Source: Kitasatospora sp. MAP12-44 (GTDB lineage: Bacteria > Actinomycetota > Actinomycetes > Streptomycetales > Streptomycetaceae). From it: DNA of 64,000 nt. Below are positions 50,216-61,403 of this stretch, in pieces (positions within the stretch are counted from its first letter, which is position 1; every line of letters starts with the position of its first letter). Under the pieces are notes generated by a model. It was given only the letters and a program-made list of their open reading frames with translations, did no database searches and had not been told where the DNA came from. The translations under genes were made by a program, and so were the position numbers. The DNA lies in assembly GCF_029892095.1 (NCBI RefSeq), contig NZ_JARZAE010000004.1:2046001-2110000 (forward strand), written 5' to 3'.

Positions 50216-53200
50216 TCAGTTGGCCGGCGCGATGATCCAGCGCTGGTTCAGGCCGCCGTTGCAGTCGAAGATCTGGAGCCGGGTCCCGTTGGCGATGTTG
50301 CCGAACGGGTCGTCGAGGCATCGGCCGGAGGCGGGGTTGTAAAGGCTCCCGTCTGCGCGCGGAATCCACTGCTCGCTGGCGCCCCCGGTGCAGGTGTTCC
50401 ATTGGACGAGGTTGCCGTCCGTCAGGACGTTGTTGGTGTTGTCGAGGCAGCCGCCGACGGTGTTGACCGTGCCGTTCGGGTTGACGGTCCACTGCTCCGA
50501 GGGCGCTCCCGCCACGCAGTCCCAGAGCTGGACGACGTTGCCGGGGTTGGAGACTGCGCTGTTGTTGTCGATGCACTTGTTGCCGAGCTGCGCCGAGAGG
50601 ATGCGGTTGGCAGCGGGGGTGCTCGGGTTGGTGGCGGTCGGGTAGACGGCAAGGTTGCTCATGCTGCCGCTGTAGTTGGGGCCGGGGGTGGGCTTGCCCT
50701 GGTACTTGTAGCGGCCCATGACGATGGGGCCCTTGATGCCGGAGTTGGTGGTGTGGTGGCCGCTGGCGGCGAGGACGCCGTTGACGTAGAGGCTGGTCTG
50801 GTGGCTGTCGGCGTTGAAGCTGGCGGTGAGGTGCGTCCATGTGTTGAGTTGGACGTGGGCGTTGCTGTTCATGGCGTCGGTGGTCTGGTCGTAGGGCCAG
50901 GTGTTGTCGTCCGCCGTGCTGAGGGCGAAGCGCCAGGTGCTGTCGCTGGCCTCGGGCCAGAGGATGAACCCGCTGGCGTTGGTGCCATCGGAGCTGGCGA
51001 CGACTCCGCCCAGTGCGCTGGGTTTGACCCACACGTCGATGCTGAAGGAACTGCTGGTGTCCAGGGTGCTGTTGGTGGCATCAATCTCACCGTTGCCGGT
51101 GAAGGAGGCGACCGTGGTGGGAGCGGCACCGGTGGGATTGTCCGCGGCGAAGGTGACGTTGGTCAGCGCGCCCGGGTGAGTGCCAAGGGTGCTGGTGCTG
51201 TCCTGGCCGAGACTGTCGGCGGTCTTGGTACCGGTTGCGTCCGCGCCGGTGAGCGCCCATCGGCCCACGGGGGTAGGCAACTTGACGAGGTTGGTGGGGT
51301 TGGTCGGGTTGTTGAAACCGGTCACCTTGCCGGTGGCGTCAGCGGTGCCTGTCCAGATGGTGAGCTGGTTGGTGGGGCTGGTGGCCCAGAGGTCGGGGAT
51401 GCCGTCGCCGTTGAGGTCGCCGGAGGAGCCGACGGTGGGGTAGGCGGCGGCGGAGAGGTTGATGCCCGGGATGGTGACGCCGTTGGCGGCGGGGTCAGCG
51501 AGGTCGCTGTAGTTGGGGGTGGCTCCGCCCGTGATCCGGTAGGCGTGAATGGTGCCGTCGGTGCGGTTGCGGGCCCACAGGGTGGGCTGGTTGCCGCCGT
51601 TGGCGGGGCCGGGGTTGATCAGGTCGTAGTTGCTCCAGTCGGCGCTGGAGAGCTGGCGCGCGGTGCCATCGAAGTAGTCGGACAGGTCGGTCTTCGGGGC
51701 GGAGTGGAACAGCCAGAGCTGTTTGTTGATGACGGCTACGAGCGAGGTGCGGGTGATGGAGGTGGGGGTGTTGTTCTCACCTTCGGGGGTGCCAATGGCG
51801 ATGACCTGCGTCGCCGCCGACCAATCGGCGAGTGCGGATGGGCACCCTCCCGACAGCAGTGCGCCGGTGGCGTCTTGGCAGCTGTTGGGTGGCGGTCCGA
51901 CCACGGTAGGAGCGGTGAAGTTGCCGTTGCCGGTGTTAAGGAACTGGTAGACGTCAGGGCCACCCGGCAGGTGGGCGATCAGGTCATCCACGGAAATACC
52001 CGGTGTGAGGGAGCCGCGGTGACTGATCTGGACACCGCTCCAGCTCTTACCGTTGGGCGAGAGGGTGGCACGCGCGCTGAGGGCGTTGATGGGGTCGGTG
52101 GTGGTACCGATGAGTTTGAGGTTGCCGGCTGCGTCTGGGAGGACGATGTCGGGCTTGCCGTCGCCGGTCACGTCGCCGAAGACGGCGGAGGACTTGGGGT
52201 TCCAGGGCGCGTAGAAGGAGTACGCGGCGGGCTGGCTGTAGTTGCCGGCGTTGTCCTGGGCCTGGGCGTAGAGCAGGTTGGTGCCCCAGTTGCCGGGTGT
52301 GTAGGTGAAGGTGGGTCTGGCAGCAGGGACGATGCCGGCGGCGGCGCCGTCCGAGCACTTCCAACCGGTGACGGGGGTGGGGTCGTTGCTCACGCGGTAG
52401 CAGGCAACGCCGGAAGCGGCACCGCCGGCGGGGGCGGGGTCGTTGCCGGTGAGGGTGAAGGTGCCGCTCTGGCCCGCGAAGACGGTGGGGTTGGGGTTCG
52501 GCGTCCCGGAGGGCGGGAACTGGGTCGAGCTGATCGCGACGACGGGCGGGGTCTTGTCGACGTGGAAGTAGCAGTCGGTCGAGTCGGTGGATCCCAGGCC
52601 GCCGCTCGGGGGGTCAGCGTCGTAGGCGTCAGCACGCCAGTCGTAGGTGCGGCCGTCGGTCAGGGAGCCGACGTTGACGCTGACGCCGTTGTTGTTGTAG
52701 CTGCCGGCCCAGCCGCTGTCACCGCTCCAGCTCCATCCCTTGTCGTCCCACATGCGGAAGATGGTGTGCAGGTTCATCCCTGCGGGCGACCAGTTGTTGA
52801 CGGTCAGCGTGATGTTCTGGTTGCTGCCGACCCAGGCCACGTTGGTGCCGTCGGTCGTGCCGTTGGTGGGGCAGGCGTTGCTGGTGCTGCTGCTGGCGTT
52901 CCCAGGTGTCGGGGTGGTGCGCGGAGCCCAGATGCTGGGGGTGATGTCGTAGTTGGTGGTGATGTCCGGGTTGTTGGCGAAGTGGTGGCGGTAGAGCTTG
53001 TTGTTCTCGTCGTCCGGGGCCAGGCCGATGGTCCAGTTCGCCCAGTGGCCTTGGGCGGCTTGCTGCATCTGGCTGGTGACGTCGTAGTTGAGCGGGCCGG
53101 TTCCGGTGATCGGGTTGTCGCCGATCTTGTTGCAGCCGCCCATGGTGCTGCCGGCGCTGCAGGGTTGGTTGTTCCAGGTGGTGTTGCCGTCGATCGGACC

Positions 53201-54061
53201 GGTCCAGTACAGGCCCATCGGGGTCGGGGTGGTGGGGCTTGAGGCGTCGGTGACCTGGGTGGCGAGGGTGGCGCTGTAGATGGTCGGCGGCTTGGGAGCG
53301 CCGCCGGGCGTGGTGTAGATCGCGGGGTTGATGCCGATCTGGTAGTAGGCGCGGTAGCGGCCGTAGCCGGTGCAGTCGCTGTAGCCGCAGTAGCCCGTTC
53401 CCAGGGTGCTGAGCGCGTTGTAGTTCTTGGTGTCGGGGTAGTTCTCCTGGACCTGGACGGAGGCCTGGGAGGCACTGTCGGCGCTGATGGTGGGGTCCAG
53501 GTACCAGGGTCCAGTGCCCTTGCCCAGGGTGTTCTGATCGGGCGTCAGGTCGATGCTGCTCGACGTCGCGACGGCGGCGATGGTGGCCACGTTCGCGTTG
53601 TCACCGGGTGCGTCGGCGGTGGACGCGCCGGTGTCGACCGCGCTGGCGGAGGCATCGGCCTTGGCGGCCCTGGCGGTGAACAGCGAGCGCGCGCCACTCG
53701 GGTTGGCGACGCCCGCTGCGGCGGGGGCCGGGAGGGTGGAGTCCCACTGCAACGGGGTCGGCGCGTGCAGGCGCACCGCGCCGGAGGCGTCCTTGAAGGT
53801 GACGTTCCCGGCGCTGTCCGAGGCGGCGGTCAGGCCGGTGGTGGAGATCGGGAAGTGCAGCGTCTTCAGGGCCGGATTGGCCGCTGCTGCCGCGGTTTTG
53901 ACGATGATGACGTCGCGCCAGCCCCCCTCGGCCAGTGCCGTCACCTGGAGGTCGACGTCGGAGGTCAGGACGCCCGAATACGTTGCGGTGTCCCCCGAGA
54001 GGGTCGGTGGATTTGCGGTGGTGGTTCGGATCTTTGTTCGCCTAAGGTCATGGGCTATCAC
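50216..54061 (-). pseudogene. LamG/ricin-B secreted protein, 5'-truncated
   Basis: 1281 codons reading SGDTATYSGVL and EGGWRDVIIVKTAAAA near the start, then a Cys-rich region, a FG-GAP-like section (FGDVTGDGKPDIVLPDAAGN, GSSGDLNGDGIPDLW), a LamG jellyroll (about 930-1145) and a C-terminal ricin-B lectin domain (about 1150-1281; QLGNKCIDNNS, ending LNQRWIIAPAN). In this family the segment at the start lies well inside the protein, after a signal peptide and some 150-200 residues. Here those are missing: the GTG start region codes for IAHDLRRTKIR, which is probably read-back of the RHS promoter. No ribosome-binding site. The remainder is open. It may be an inactive relic or could be expressed only if fused by rearrangement. 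Confidence 0.75.
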
Positions 54062-54116
54062 TTCATCGGTCGTACTCGTTACGGTCAGTGATATTCGGCG
54101 CTACTGGGGAGTGGCT

Positions 54117-57100
54117 GTGGGGGAACGACGTGACCGAACGTTGAGCGGACGACTACTGGGGAGCCGCCATCGCGGGGCAAGCATGGTGGCGGTGTTCGTC
54201 GTCATGATGGCGACGCTGACCGCACCGTCCGCCGCCGCTCTCGGTGCCAAGTCCACTGACAAGGTCTGGGATCCGCCCAACACGCCGCTCGGCGCACAGA
54301 CCAAGGCCGTCAAGGGCAAGAACCTCAAGCTCGCGCCCATCAAGCCGCCGGCCTACCCGGTCCCGAAGCCCTGGGTTCCGCAGGCCTCGAACCTCCAGGC
54401 GGGCACCGCGACCATCGTCGTGGGGTCCGGCTCCGCCGAAGCCCAGGCGGCACGTGCGGCCACCGGCGGGGCCTCCCCGGCCGCGGGCGGCGATCAACCG
54501 GTCCGTGCCGGGAACCTGCCGGTCGCTCTGGCGGCATCCAGCCCGTCAGACCCCACCCGCAGCCTGCGAGTCGACGTCTCCGACGCCGCCAAGGGAAAGG
54601 CCGCCGGCGTTCCGACACCGCTGGTGACGCTCACCGACCCCGCCGCGACGAGTGGCAGCGTCAAGGTCGCGCTTGACCTCAAGGCCCTGGCCGGACAGAA
54701 CTGGGACGACCGAGCCCGGTTGGTAGCCCTGCCGGCCTGCGCACTGACCACACCTGATGCCGCCGACTGCCGCAAGCAGACCCCGGTCGCCTCTACCGTG
54801 GACCCGGCCTCTGGCACCCTCACCGCCGATGTCGCACTCCCAGCGGCCGGATCCACCGCCGTTTCACGTAGTGGTGCGAGCAGCACCGTGAAGGCATCGC
54901 TGGTACAGGCGTCCAGCATGTCGGCGTCGATGGTGCTGGCCGCCGTCCCGTCATCCTCGGGATCCGGTGGCAACTACGGTGCCACTTCGCTGAGTCCATC
55001 CAGTGACTGGAGCTCGGGCTCCAACGCGGGCAACTTCACCTACTCCTATCCGATCCAGGTCCCGCCGCCGCTTGGCGGCCTGGCACCGTCCATCGACCTC
55101 TCCTACGACTCGTCATCCGTGGACGGCAGGAACTCGGCGCAGAACTCCCAGTCCTCGTGGATCGGTGACGGCTGGGACTACCAGCCGGGCTTCATCGAGC
55201 GGTCCTACAAGAGCTGCTCGAAGGACGGCATCACCAGCAGCGGCGACATGTGCTGGGGCGGCCAGAACGCCACCATCAGCCTCCAGGGGCACTCCGGCAC
55301 GCTGGTGCACGACGACGCGACCGGCGTGTGGCACCTGCAGGGTGACGACGGCTCGAAGGTCGAGCAGCTGACCGGGGCTCCCAACGGACTGCCGACCGGT
55401 GAGTACTGGCGGGTGACCACGGGAGACGGCACCCAGTACTACTTCGGGCAGAACCACCTGCCCGGTGGGGACGGCACCGACCCGGCCTCCAACTCCGCCT
55501 GGAGCGAGCCGGTCTACTCCCCCAACAGCGGCGACCCGTGCAACAGCGCCGCCACTGGCCAGGCTTCCTGGTGCACCATGGGCTGGCGCTGGAACCTCGA
55601 CTACGTCGTCGACGTGCACCAGGACCTGATCAGCTACGCCTACGGGACCGAGAGCAACCAGTACAACCGCGGCGGTGGACAGAACAGCGGCAGCGGCACG
55701 ATGACCTCCTATGTGCGCGGCGGCTACCTCAAGCAGATCGCCTACGGCCAGCGCCTGCCGGAACAGGTCGCGGCGCACGGCTCGCTCCAGGCCGCCGACC
55801 TGGTGAATTTCGGCACAGCCGAGCGGTGCCTGCCCTCCGGAAGCATCACCTGCACCGACGCCCAGCGCACCACGGCTAATGCGAACTACTGGCCGGACGT
55901 CCCACTCGACCAGGTCTGCGACGGCACCACCACCTGCACCAACTACAGCCCGTCCTTCTTCACCACCAAGCGTCTGACCTCGATCTCCACCCAGGTCCTG
56001 GTGGGTTCCTCCTACAGCAGTCCCCCCGTGGACTCGTGGGCCCTGTCGCAGTCGCTGCGCGACCCGGGCGACGGGACGAAGGCGTCGCTGTGGCTGGACT
56101 CTGTCGTCCGCACCGGTGCCACCGGCGGTACCGCTGTCTCGCTGCCCGCGGTGACCTTCACACCCGTCGAACTCGCGAACCGGGTCGACGGCCTGGTGCC
56201 CGCAGCGCCGCAGTTCAACCGTCCCCGGATCCAGCAGATCACCACCGAGACCGGTGGCCAGATCAACGTCATCTACTCCTCACCGGCCTGCTCGCGGGTG
56301 AATGGCATCATGCCGTCCTCCGAGGACGGCAACACCAGGGCGTGCATGCCCGTGAAGTGGTACCTCCCTGGATCAAGTTCGACGACGCCGGTCAACGACT
56401 GGTTCAACAAGTACCTGGTCACCGCGGTGACCGAGCAGGACGCGGTCACCGGCTCGCTCATCAAGTCGACCAACTACACGTACAACGGTGATGCAGCCTG
56501 GCACCGCAACGACGCCGAGTTCACCGACTCTGCCACCCGCACCTGGGACAACTTCCGGGGCTACTCCTCCGTCACCACCACGACCGGTAGTGCCTACCCG
56601 GGCGAAGCTCCCAAGACCCAGCAGACCATCACCTACCTGCGCGGCATGGACGGCGACTACAAGGCCGACGGGTCCCAGCGCAGTGTGAGCGTCACCAGCC
56701 CGCTCGGTCCCGTCGTCACCGACAGCGACTGGCTTGCCGGTTCCCAGCTGGCCACCCAGAACTACAGCCAGGCCGGTGGCCAGCTGCAGTCCATGACCGG
56801 CACCACCAGCAACGGTCAGCAGACCACTGCCACCCACGCGCAATCCGGTGGCATGCCACCCCTCGTCGCCCGCTACCCGGCCTCGCAGGCCACGACTATC
56901 AGCAAGTCACTGCTCGCCGACGGCACATGGCGCACCACCACAACCAGCTACACCAGTGACCCGGCCCACGGCGGCCGGCCGGTACAGACCGACGACCTGG
57001 GCGACGGAACGGCCGCCACCCCCGAGATCTGTACCACCAGCAGCTACGCCACCAGCAGCAACCCGATGCTGCTCACCACGGTCTTGAGCGAGAAGAAGGC

Positions 57101-60100
57101 CGTGACCGGCCCCTGCGGGACCACAGCGACAGCGGCCAACACGGTCTCGGACACCCGAACCCTTTACGACGGGCAGCAGTTCGGCCAGGCAGGCGCCCTG
57201 GGCGAGGCAACCAGCGCCCAGGTCCTGGACCACTACGACACCAGTGGCAACCCCGTCTACGCCAACACCGGCAGCACCACCTTCGACGTGTACGGCCGGG
57301 CCCAGAGCACCGGCACGACCGATGGCTCCACCTATGCCGCGTCGGGCGCACAACTGACCGGCGCGACCACGCCGGTCGCTACGACCAGCACCGCCTACAC
57401 CCCGGCGACCGGGGCCATCCCCACCTCCGTCAAGACGACCGGACCGCTTGGCTGGATCAGCACCGTCACCCAGGACCCCGGGCGCTCCCTGCCACTGACG
57501 GCCACCGACCCCAACGGCCGGGTGACCACCGAGCAGTACGACGGCCTCGGCCGCCTGGCAGCCGTCTGGACGCCGGACCGCGCCACCAACCTCAGCGCCA
57601 GCATCGCCTACACATACGCGATCAACGGCACCACCGCACCCTCGGTCGTCACCACCCGCACCCTGCGCGAAACCTTGCCCGGCAGTACCGACTTCTCCTG
57701 GAAGACCGAGCTCTACGACGGCCTCGGACGCCTGAAGCAGACCCAGACGACGCTTCCCACCGGAGGCGCCGGCCGCCTGATCTCCGACACCGCCTACGAC
57801 TCGCACGGTTGGGCGATCAAAACCTCGGCGCCCTACTACGACCCCACCACCCTGCCCAACGGAACCATCTTCAGCGCGCAGGACTCGCAGATCCCCTCGC
57901 AGACCTGGATCAGCTACGACGGCATGGGCCGGGTCACCAGCAGCGCCTTCATGTCCTTCGCCCAGCCGCAGTGGAGTACCACCACCGCCTACCCCGGCGC
58001 GGACCGCACCGATGTCACCCCGCCTCAGGGCGCGACTCCCACCAGCACCGTCACCGATGCCCGCGGCCAGACCACTGCCCTGTGGCAGTACCGCACCCCG
58101 ACGGCGACCGGCCACTCAACTGACGCCGACGTCACCAACTACACCTACACACCTGCCGGGCAGCCCGCCACCCGCACCGACACCTCCGGCAACACCTGGT
58201 CCTACAGCTACGACCAGCGCGGACGGCAGACCTCGGCCACTGACCCGGACACCGGCACCAGCCAGACGTTCTACAACGCCGACTCCCAGGTCGACCACAC
58301 AACCGACGCCAAGGGCAACACCCTCGCCTACAGCTACGACCTGCTCGGCCGCAAAACCGCCATGTACAACGGCAGCGTCGCACCGGCCAACCAGCTGGCC
58401 GGCTGGACCTACGACACCCTGGCCGACGGCCAACTGACCTCCTCCACCCGCTATGTGGGCGGAGCGAGCGGCCAGGCCTACACCGAGGCAACCACCGGCT
58501 ACGACACCGCCTACCGCCCGCTGGGCACCAGCGTCACCATCCCGGCCAGTGAAGGCGCCCTCACCGGCACCTACACGACCACCAACACCTACAACCCGGT
58601 CCTGGGCACCCTCGCCAAGACCACCCTGCCCGCGCTCGGCGGCCTGCCCGCCGAAACCGTTGGGTACCACTACACGACCACCGGCTCCATGATCTTCTCT
58701 GCCGGCAACGACTACCTGGTCACCCGCGTCCTCTACGACGCCTACGGCAACCCGATCCGCACGACCCTCGGTGGCCCCGGGGCCCAGGTCGTCTCCACCC
58801 AGCAGTACGACGACGCAACCGGACGCGTCGTCAACTCCTGGATCGACCGCCAGAGCGGCACCGTCTCCGTCGACCAGACCGGCTACACCTACAACCCCGC
58901 AGGCCAGATCACCTCCGCCAGCGACCGGCAGGACTCGTCGGCCACCGATACCCAGTGCTACACCTACGACTACCTCGGCCGACTCACCAACGCCTGGACC
59001 GACACCGGCACCATCACCACCAAGCCCGCCGGCGCCTGGACCGACACCTCGGGAGCCGGCCAAGGCACTGGTACACCGGCCTCCGTCCCCGGAATCGGCT
59101 CCTGCACCAACGCCACCGGGCCGGCCAAGACCGCAGGAGCAACCTCTGTCGGCGGCCCTGCCCCGTACTGGCAGAGCTACGGCTACGACGCCTCGGGCAA
59201 CCGCACGAGCCTCACCCAGCACGACATCACGGGCAACACCGCCAACGACACCACCACCACTCAGGCCTTCGCCACCACCCCCAACACCGCGACTGCCGCA
59301 CCCAACACCGGCGGCGGAACCGGCGGCCCGCACGCGTTGCTCTCCACCACGACCACCGGCCCGGCCGGCACCACCGCCTCGTCCTACCAGTACGACCAGC
59401 TCGGCAACACCACCGCCGTCACCAGCACCTCCGGCACCACCTCCCTGACCTGGAACGGTGAGGACCAGCTCGCCTCCGTCAGCACCACCGGCCAGGCCGG
59501 CTCCACGAGCTACCTCTACGACGCCGACGGCAACCAGCTCATCCGCCGCGACCCAGGGAAAACCACCCTCAACCTCGGCGCCGACGAGCTCACCCTCGAC
59601 ACCGCCAGCGGCTCCATGAGCGACGTCCGCTACTACAGCTCCCCCGGCGGCGTCACCATCACCCGCGTCACCGCGGCCACCGGCGGCGGCAGCCTCGTCT
59701 ATCAGGCAGCCGACCCGCACGGCACCAACGGCGTCCAGATCACCACCGGCACCACCCAAACTGTCACCCGCCGGCCCACCGACCCCTTCGGCAACCCCCG
59801 CGGCACCCAACCCGCCCCCAACACCTGGTCCGGCGACAAGGGCTTCGTCGGCGGAACCCAAGATCCTGTCACCGGCCTCACCAACCTCGGCGCCCGCGAA
59901 TACGACCCCGTCCACGGCCGCTTCCTCAACCCCGACCCCCTGCTGGACACTTCAGACCCCCAGCAGTGGAACGGCTACGCCTACAGCGGCAACGACCCCG
60001 TCAGCAGCTCCGACCCCACCGGCCGCATGCGGCAGCTCGACTACTACGGCGACAACGTTGACAACGAACCCGCCTGCACCGCTTGCCTGACGGACCCCAC

Positions 60101-61403
60101 CCCTGACACGCATACTCCGATCCCCGACACCAGTGGGTTCGGCAAGCCCGCCAACACCACGACCGGCAACGGCTCGGGCAGCGGTGGCAACAGCAAGCCC
60201 AAGAAGAAGTCCACCTTCTTGGGCAACCCGGTCAGCTGGGCCTGGGACCACAAGGCCGACATCGCCGAAACCCTCAACTTCGTCGCGGTCTACAGCAGCT
60301 GCATGAGTACTGCCGGGCTGGGCTCCGTGGAGTCATTCGGCGCCACCGCGGTCGCAGGCATAGCCGGGTGTGGCGCCCTGGCAGGCCTGGCCGGCAGCGC
60401 AGCCCACAACCTGGCAGACTCCAAGGGGCCACAGGAGAGCAATCTTGCCGGGGCCGTCAACGGCGCGTACGGCGCCGTCGTGGCCGCAGGGGCCGGGGTC
60501 GCCCTCAAACCCATCCTGGGCAAGGTTGCGGACTCGTTGGCTTCCTGCAGCAACAGCTTCCCGGCCGGAACCCCTGTCCTGCTCGCTGACGGCACGACCA
60601 AACCGATCAACAAAGTCACCGAAGGCGACAAGGTCGCCGCCAGCGACCCGCAGACCGGTTCCTCAGCCGCCGAGCCTGTGACGCACACCATCACGACACC
60701 CGATGACCAGGAATTCACCGACCTCACCCTGCTCACGGCCCCTGACGGTAAGCCGACCGTACTCACCTCCACCCAGCACCACCCGCTCTGGGACGTAACA
60801 ACCGGACGCTGGACCAACGCCTCCGACGTCCACCCCGGAGACCAGCTCCACACTGCCAACGGAACAACCGTCACAGTCCAGGCAATCCGCAACTACCACA
60901 CCGAACCCAGGACCGCCTACAACCTCACCGTCGCCCAGCTCCACACGTACTATGTACTCGCCGGGACCACGCCAGTGCTCGTGCATAACAGCTGCGGGCC
61001 AGTCGCGAATAACAAGCCCGGCGATCTGGCACTTGAGATGATGGAGGCCGACTTTGCGGGAGTAACTCCCATGACGGCGGGCACTCCGGAGTTTGCCCAG
61101 GCCACCAGCGGTGGTGGCCGCTTCCTGTGGGCGGTTGGAGAAGATGGTGCCTTGCACGTCATTCCGGACGCGCCTGGCCTTCATCACACGGTAATGACTG
61201 GCGGAAATTCTGTCATCGGTGCAGGCCAGGTCACGATCACAAGTCGCGGCGTGGTTTCATCCATTGACAACATGACTGGCCACTACACTCCATGCCCTGA
61301 ATGTGCGGCAAAATTTCTGCAGCAGGGCGTCAGTGCATTCGAGCAGGCAGGGATTCGAGTGCCCTTGTCAGCCATCAAGGACTACGGCGGGAGGGCCCCG
61401 TGA
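54117..61403 (+). CDS. Giant secreted RHS-repeat polymorphic toxin with Hint domain
   Basis: 2428 residues from GTG 54117 (GGGGAG seven bases upstream). A signal peptide (VAVFVVMMATLTAPSAAALGA) shows export. The long body has YD/RHS repeats (for example YDGLGRLAAVW, YDQRGRQTSATDPDTG, YDLLGRKT) ending in the RHS core motif LTNLGAREYDPVHGRFLNPD and WNGYAYSGNDPVSSSDPTG (about 1970). A Hint domain (pretoxin type) runs from Cys2144 (CSNSFPAGTPV) to about VLVHNSC at 2293, with QHHPLWDV as its second motif. It can self-cleave to release the last ~135 residues as the toxin. That tail has LHHTVMTGG, IGAGQVTITS and DNMTGHYTPCPECAAKF. Its enzymatic type is not certain. It is head to head with the LamG remnant and overlaps its candidate immunity gene. 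Confidence 0.93.
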   Translation: MGERRDRTLSGRLLGSRHRGASMVAVFVVMMATLTAPSAAALGAKSTDKVWDPPNTPLGAQTKAVKGKNLKLAPIKPPAYPVPKPWVPQASNLQAGTATIVVGSGSAEAQAARAATGGASPAAGGDQPVRAGNLPVALAASSPSDPTRSLRVDVSDAAKGKAAGVPTPLVTLTDPAATSGSVKVALDLKALAGQNWDDRARLVALPACALTTPDAADCRKQTPVASTVDPASGTLTADVALPAAGSTAVSRSGASSTVKASLVQASSMSASMVLAAVPSSSGSGGNYGATSLSPSSDWSSGSNAGNFTYSYPIQVPPPLGGLAPSIDLSYDSSSVDGRNSAQNSQSSWIGDGWDYQPGFIERSYKSCSKDGITSSGDMCWGGQNATISLQGHSGTLVHDDATGVWHLQGDDGSKVEQLTGAPNGLPTGEYWRVTTGDGTQYYFGQNHLPGGDGTDPASNSAWSEPVYSPNSGDPCNSAATGQASWCTMGWRWNLDYVVDVHQDLISYAYGTESNQYNRGGGQNSGSGTMTSYVRGGYLKQIAYGQRLPEQVAAHGSLQAADLVNFGTAERCLPSGSITCTDAQRTTANANYWPDVPLDQVCDGTTTCTNYSPSFFTTKRLTSISTQVLVGSSYSSPPVDSWALSQSLRDPGDGTKASLWLDSVVRTGATGGTAVSLPAVTFTPVELANRVDGLVPAAPQFNRPRIQQITTETGGQINVIYSSPACSRVNGIMPSSEDGNTRACMPVKWYLPGSSSTTPVNDWFNKYLVTAVTEQDAVTGSLIKSTNYTYNGDAAWHRNDAEFTDSATRTWDNFRGYSSVTTTTGSAYPGEAPKTQQTITYLRGMDGDYKADGSQRSVSVTSPLGPVVTDSDWLAGSQLATQNYSQAGGQLQSMTGTTSNGQQTTATHAQSGGMPPLVARYPASQATTISKSLLADGTWRTTTTSYTSDPAHGGRPVQTDDLGDGTAATPEICTTSSYATSSNPMLLTTVLSEKKAVTGPCGTTATAANTVSDTRTLYDGQQFGQAGALGEATSAQVLDHYDTSGNPVYANTGSTTFDVYGRAQSTGTTDGSTYAASGAQLTGATTPVATTSTAYTPATGAIPTSVKTTGPLGWISTVTQDPGRSLPLTATDPNGRVTTEQYDGLGRLAAVWTPDRATNLSASIAYTYAINGTTAPSVVTTRTLRETLPGSTDFSWKTELYDGLGRLKQTQTTLPTGGAGRLISDTAYDSHGWAIKTSAPYYDPTTLPNGTIFSAQDSQIPSQTWISYDGMGRVTSSAFMSFAQPQWSTTTAYPGADRTDVTPPQGATPTSTVTDARGQTTALWQYRTPTATGHSTDADVTNYTYTPAGQPATRTDTSGNTWSYSYDQRGRQTSATDPDTGTSQTFYNADSQVDHTTDAKGNTLAYSYDLLGRKTAMYNGSVAPANQLAGWTYDTLADGQLTSSTRYVGGASGQAYTEATTGYDTAYRPLGTSVTIPASEGALTGTYTTTNTYNPVLGTLAKTTLPALGGLPAETVGYHYTTTGSMIFSAGNDYLVTRVLYDAYGNPIRTTLGGPGAQVVSTQQYDDATGRVVNSWIDRQSGTVSVDQTGYTYNPAGQITSASDRQDSSATDTQCYTYDYLGRLTNAWTDTGTITTKPAGAWTDTSGAGQGTGTPASVPGIGSCTNATGPAKTAGATSVGGPAPYWQSYGYDASGNRTSLTQHDITGNTANDTTTTQAFATTPNTATAAPNTGGGTGGPHALLSTTTTGPAGTTASSYQYDQLGNTTAVTSTSGTTSLTWNGEDQLASVSTTGQAGSTSYLYDADGNQLIRRDPGKTTLNLGADELTLDTASGSMSDVRYYSSPGGVTITRVTAATGGGSLVYQAADPHGTNGVQITTGTTQTVTRRPTDPFGNPRGTQPAPNTWSGDKGFVGGTQDPVTGLTNLGAREYDPVHGRFLNPDPLLDTSDPQQWNGYAYSGNDPVSSSDPTGRMRQLDYYGDNVDNEPACTACLTDPTPDTHTPIPDTSGFGKPANTTTGNGSGSGGNSKPKKKSTFLGNPVSWAWDHKADIAETLNFVAVYSSCMSTAGLGSVESFGATAVAGIAGCGALAGLAGSAAHNLADSKGPQESNLAGAVNGAYGAVVAAGAGVALKPILGKVADSLASCSNSFPAGTPVLLADGTTKPINKVTEGDKVAASDPQTGSSAAEPVTHTITTPDDQEFTDLTLLTAPDGKPTVLTSTQHHPLWDVTTGRWTNASDVHPGDQLHTANGTTVTVQAIRNYHTEPRTAYNLTVAQLHTYYVLAGTTPVLVHNSCGPVANNKPGDLALEMMEADFAGVTPMTAGTPEFAQATSGGGRFLWAVGEDGALHVIPDAPGLHHTVMTGGNSVIGAGQVTITSRGVVSSIDNMTGHYTPCPECAAKFLQQGVSAFEQAGIRVPLSAIKDYGGRAP

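Noticed and set aside
50177..53242. Very long plus-strand frame opposite the LamG gene
   Set aside because: Antisense shadow of a high-GC gene; Gly/Val-rich with no domain, and the minus frame has clear domains.
61270..61310. Deaminase call for the toxin tail from PCPEC
   Set aside because: No H-x-E partner motif in the right place; the motif may be coincidental.
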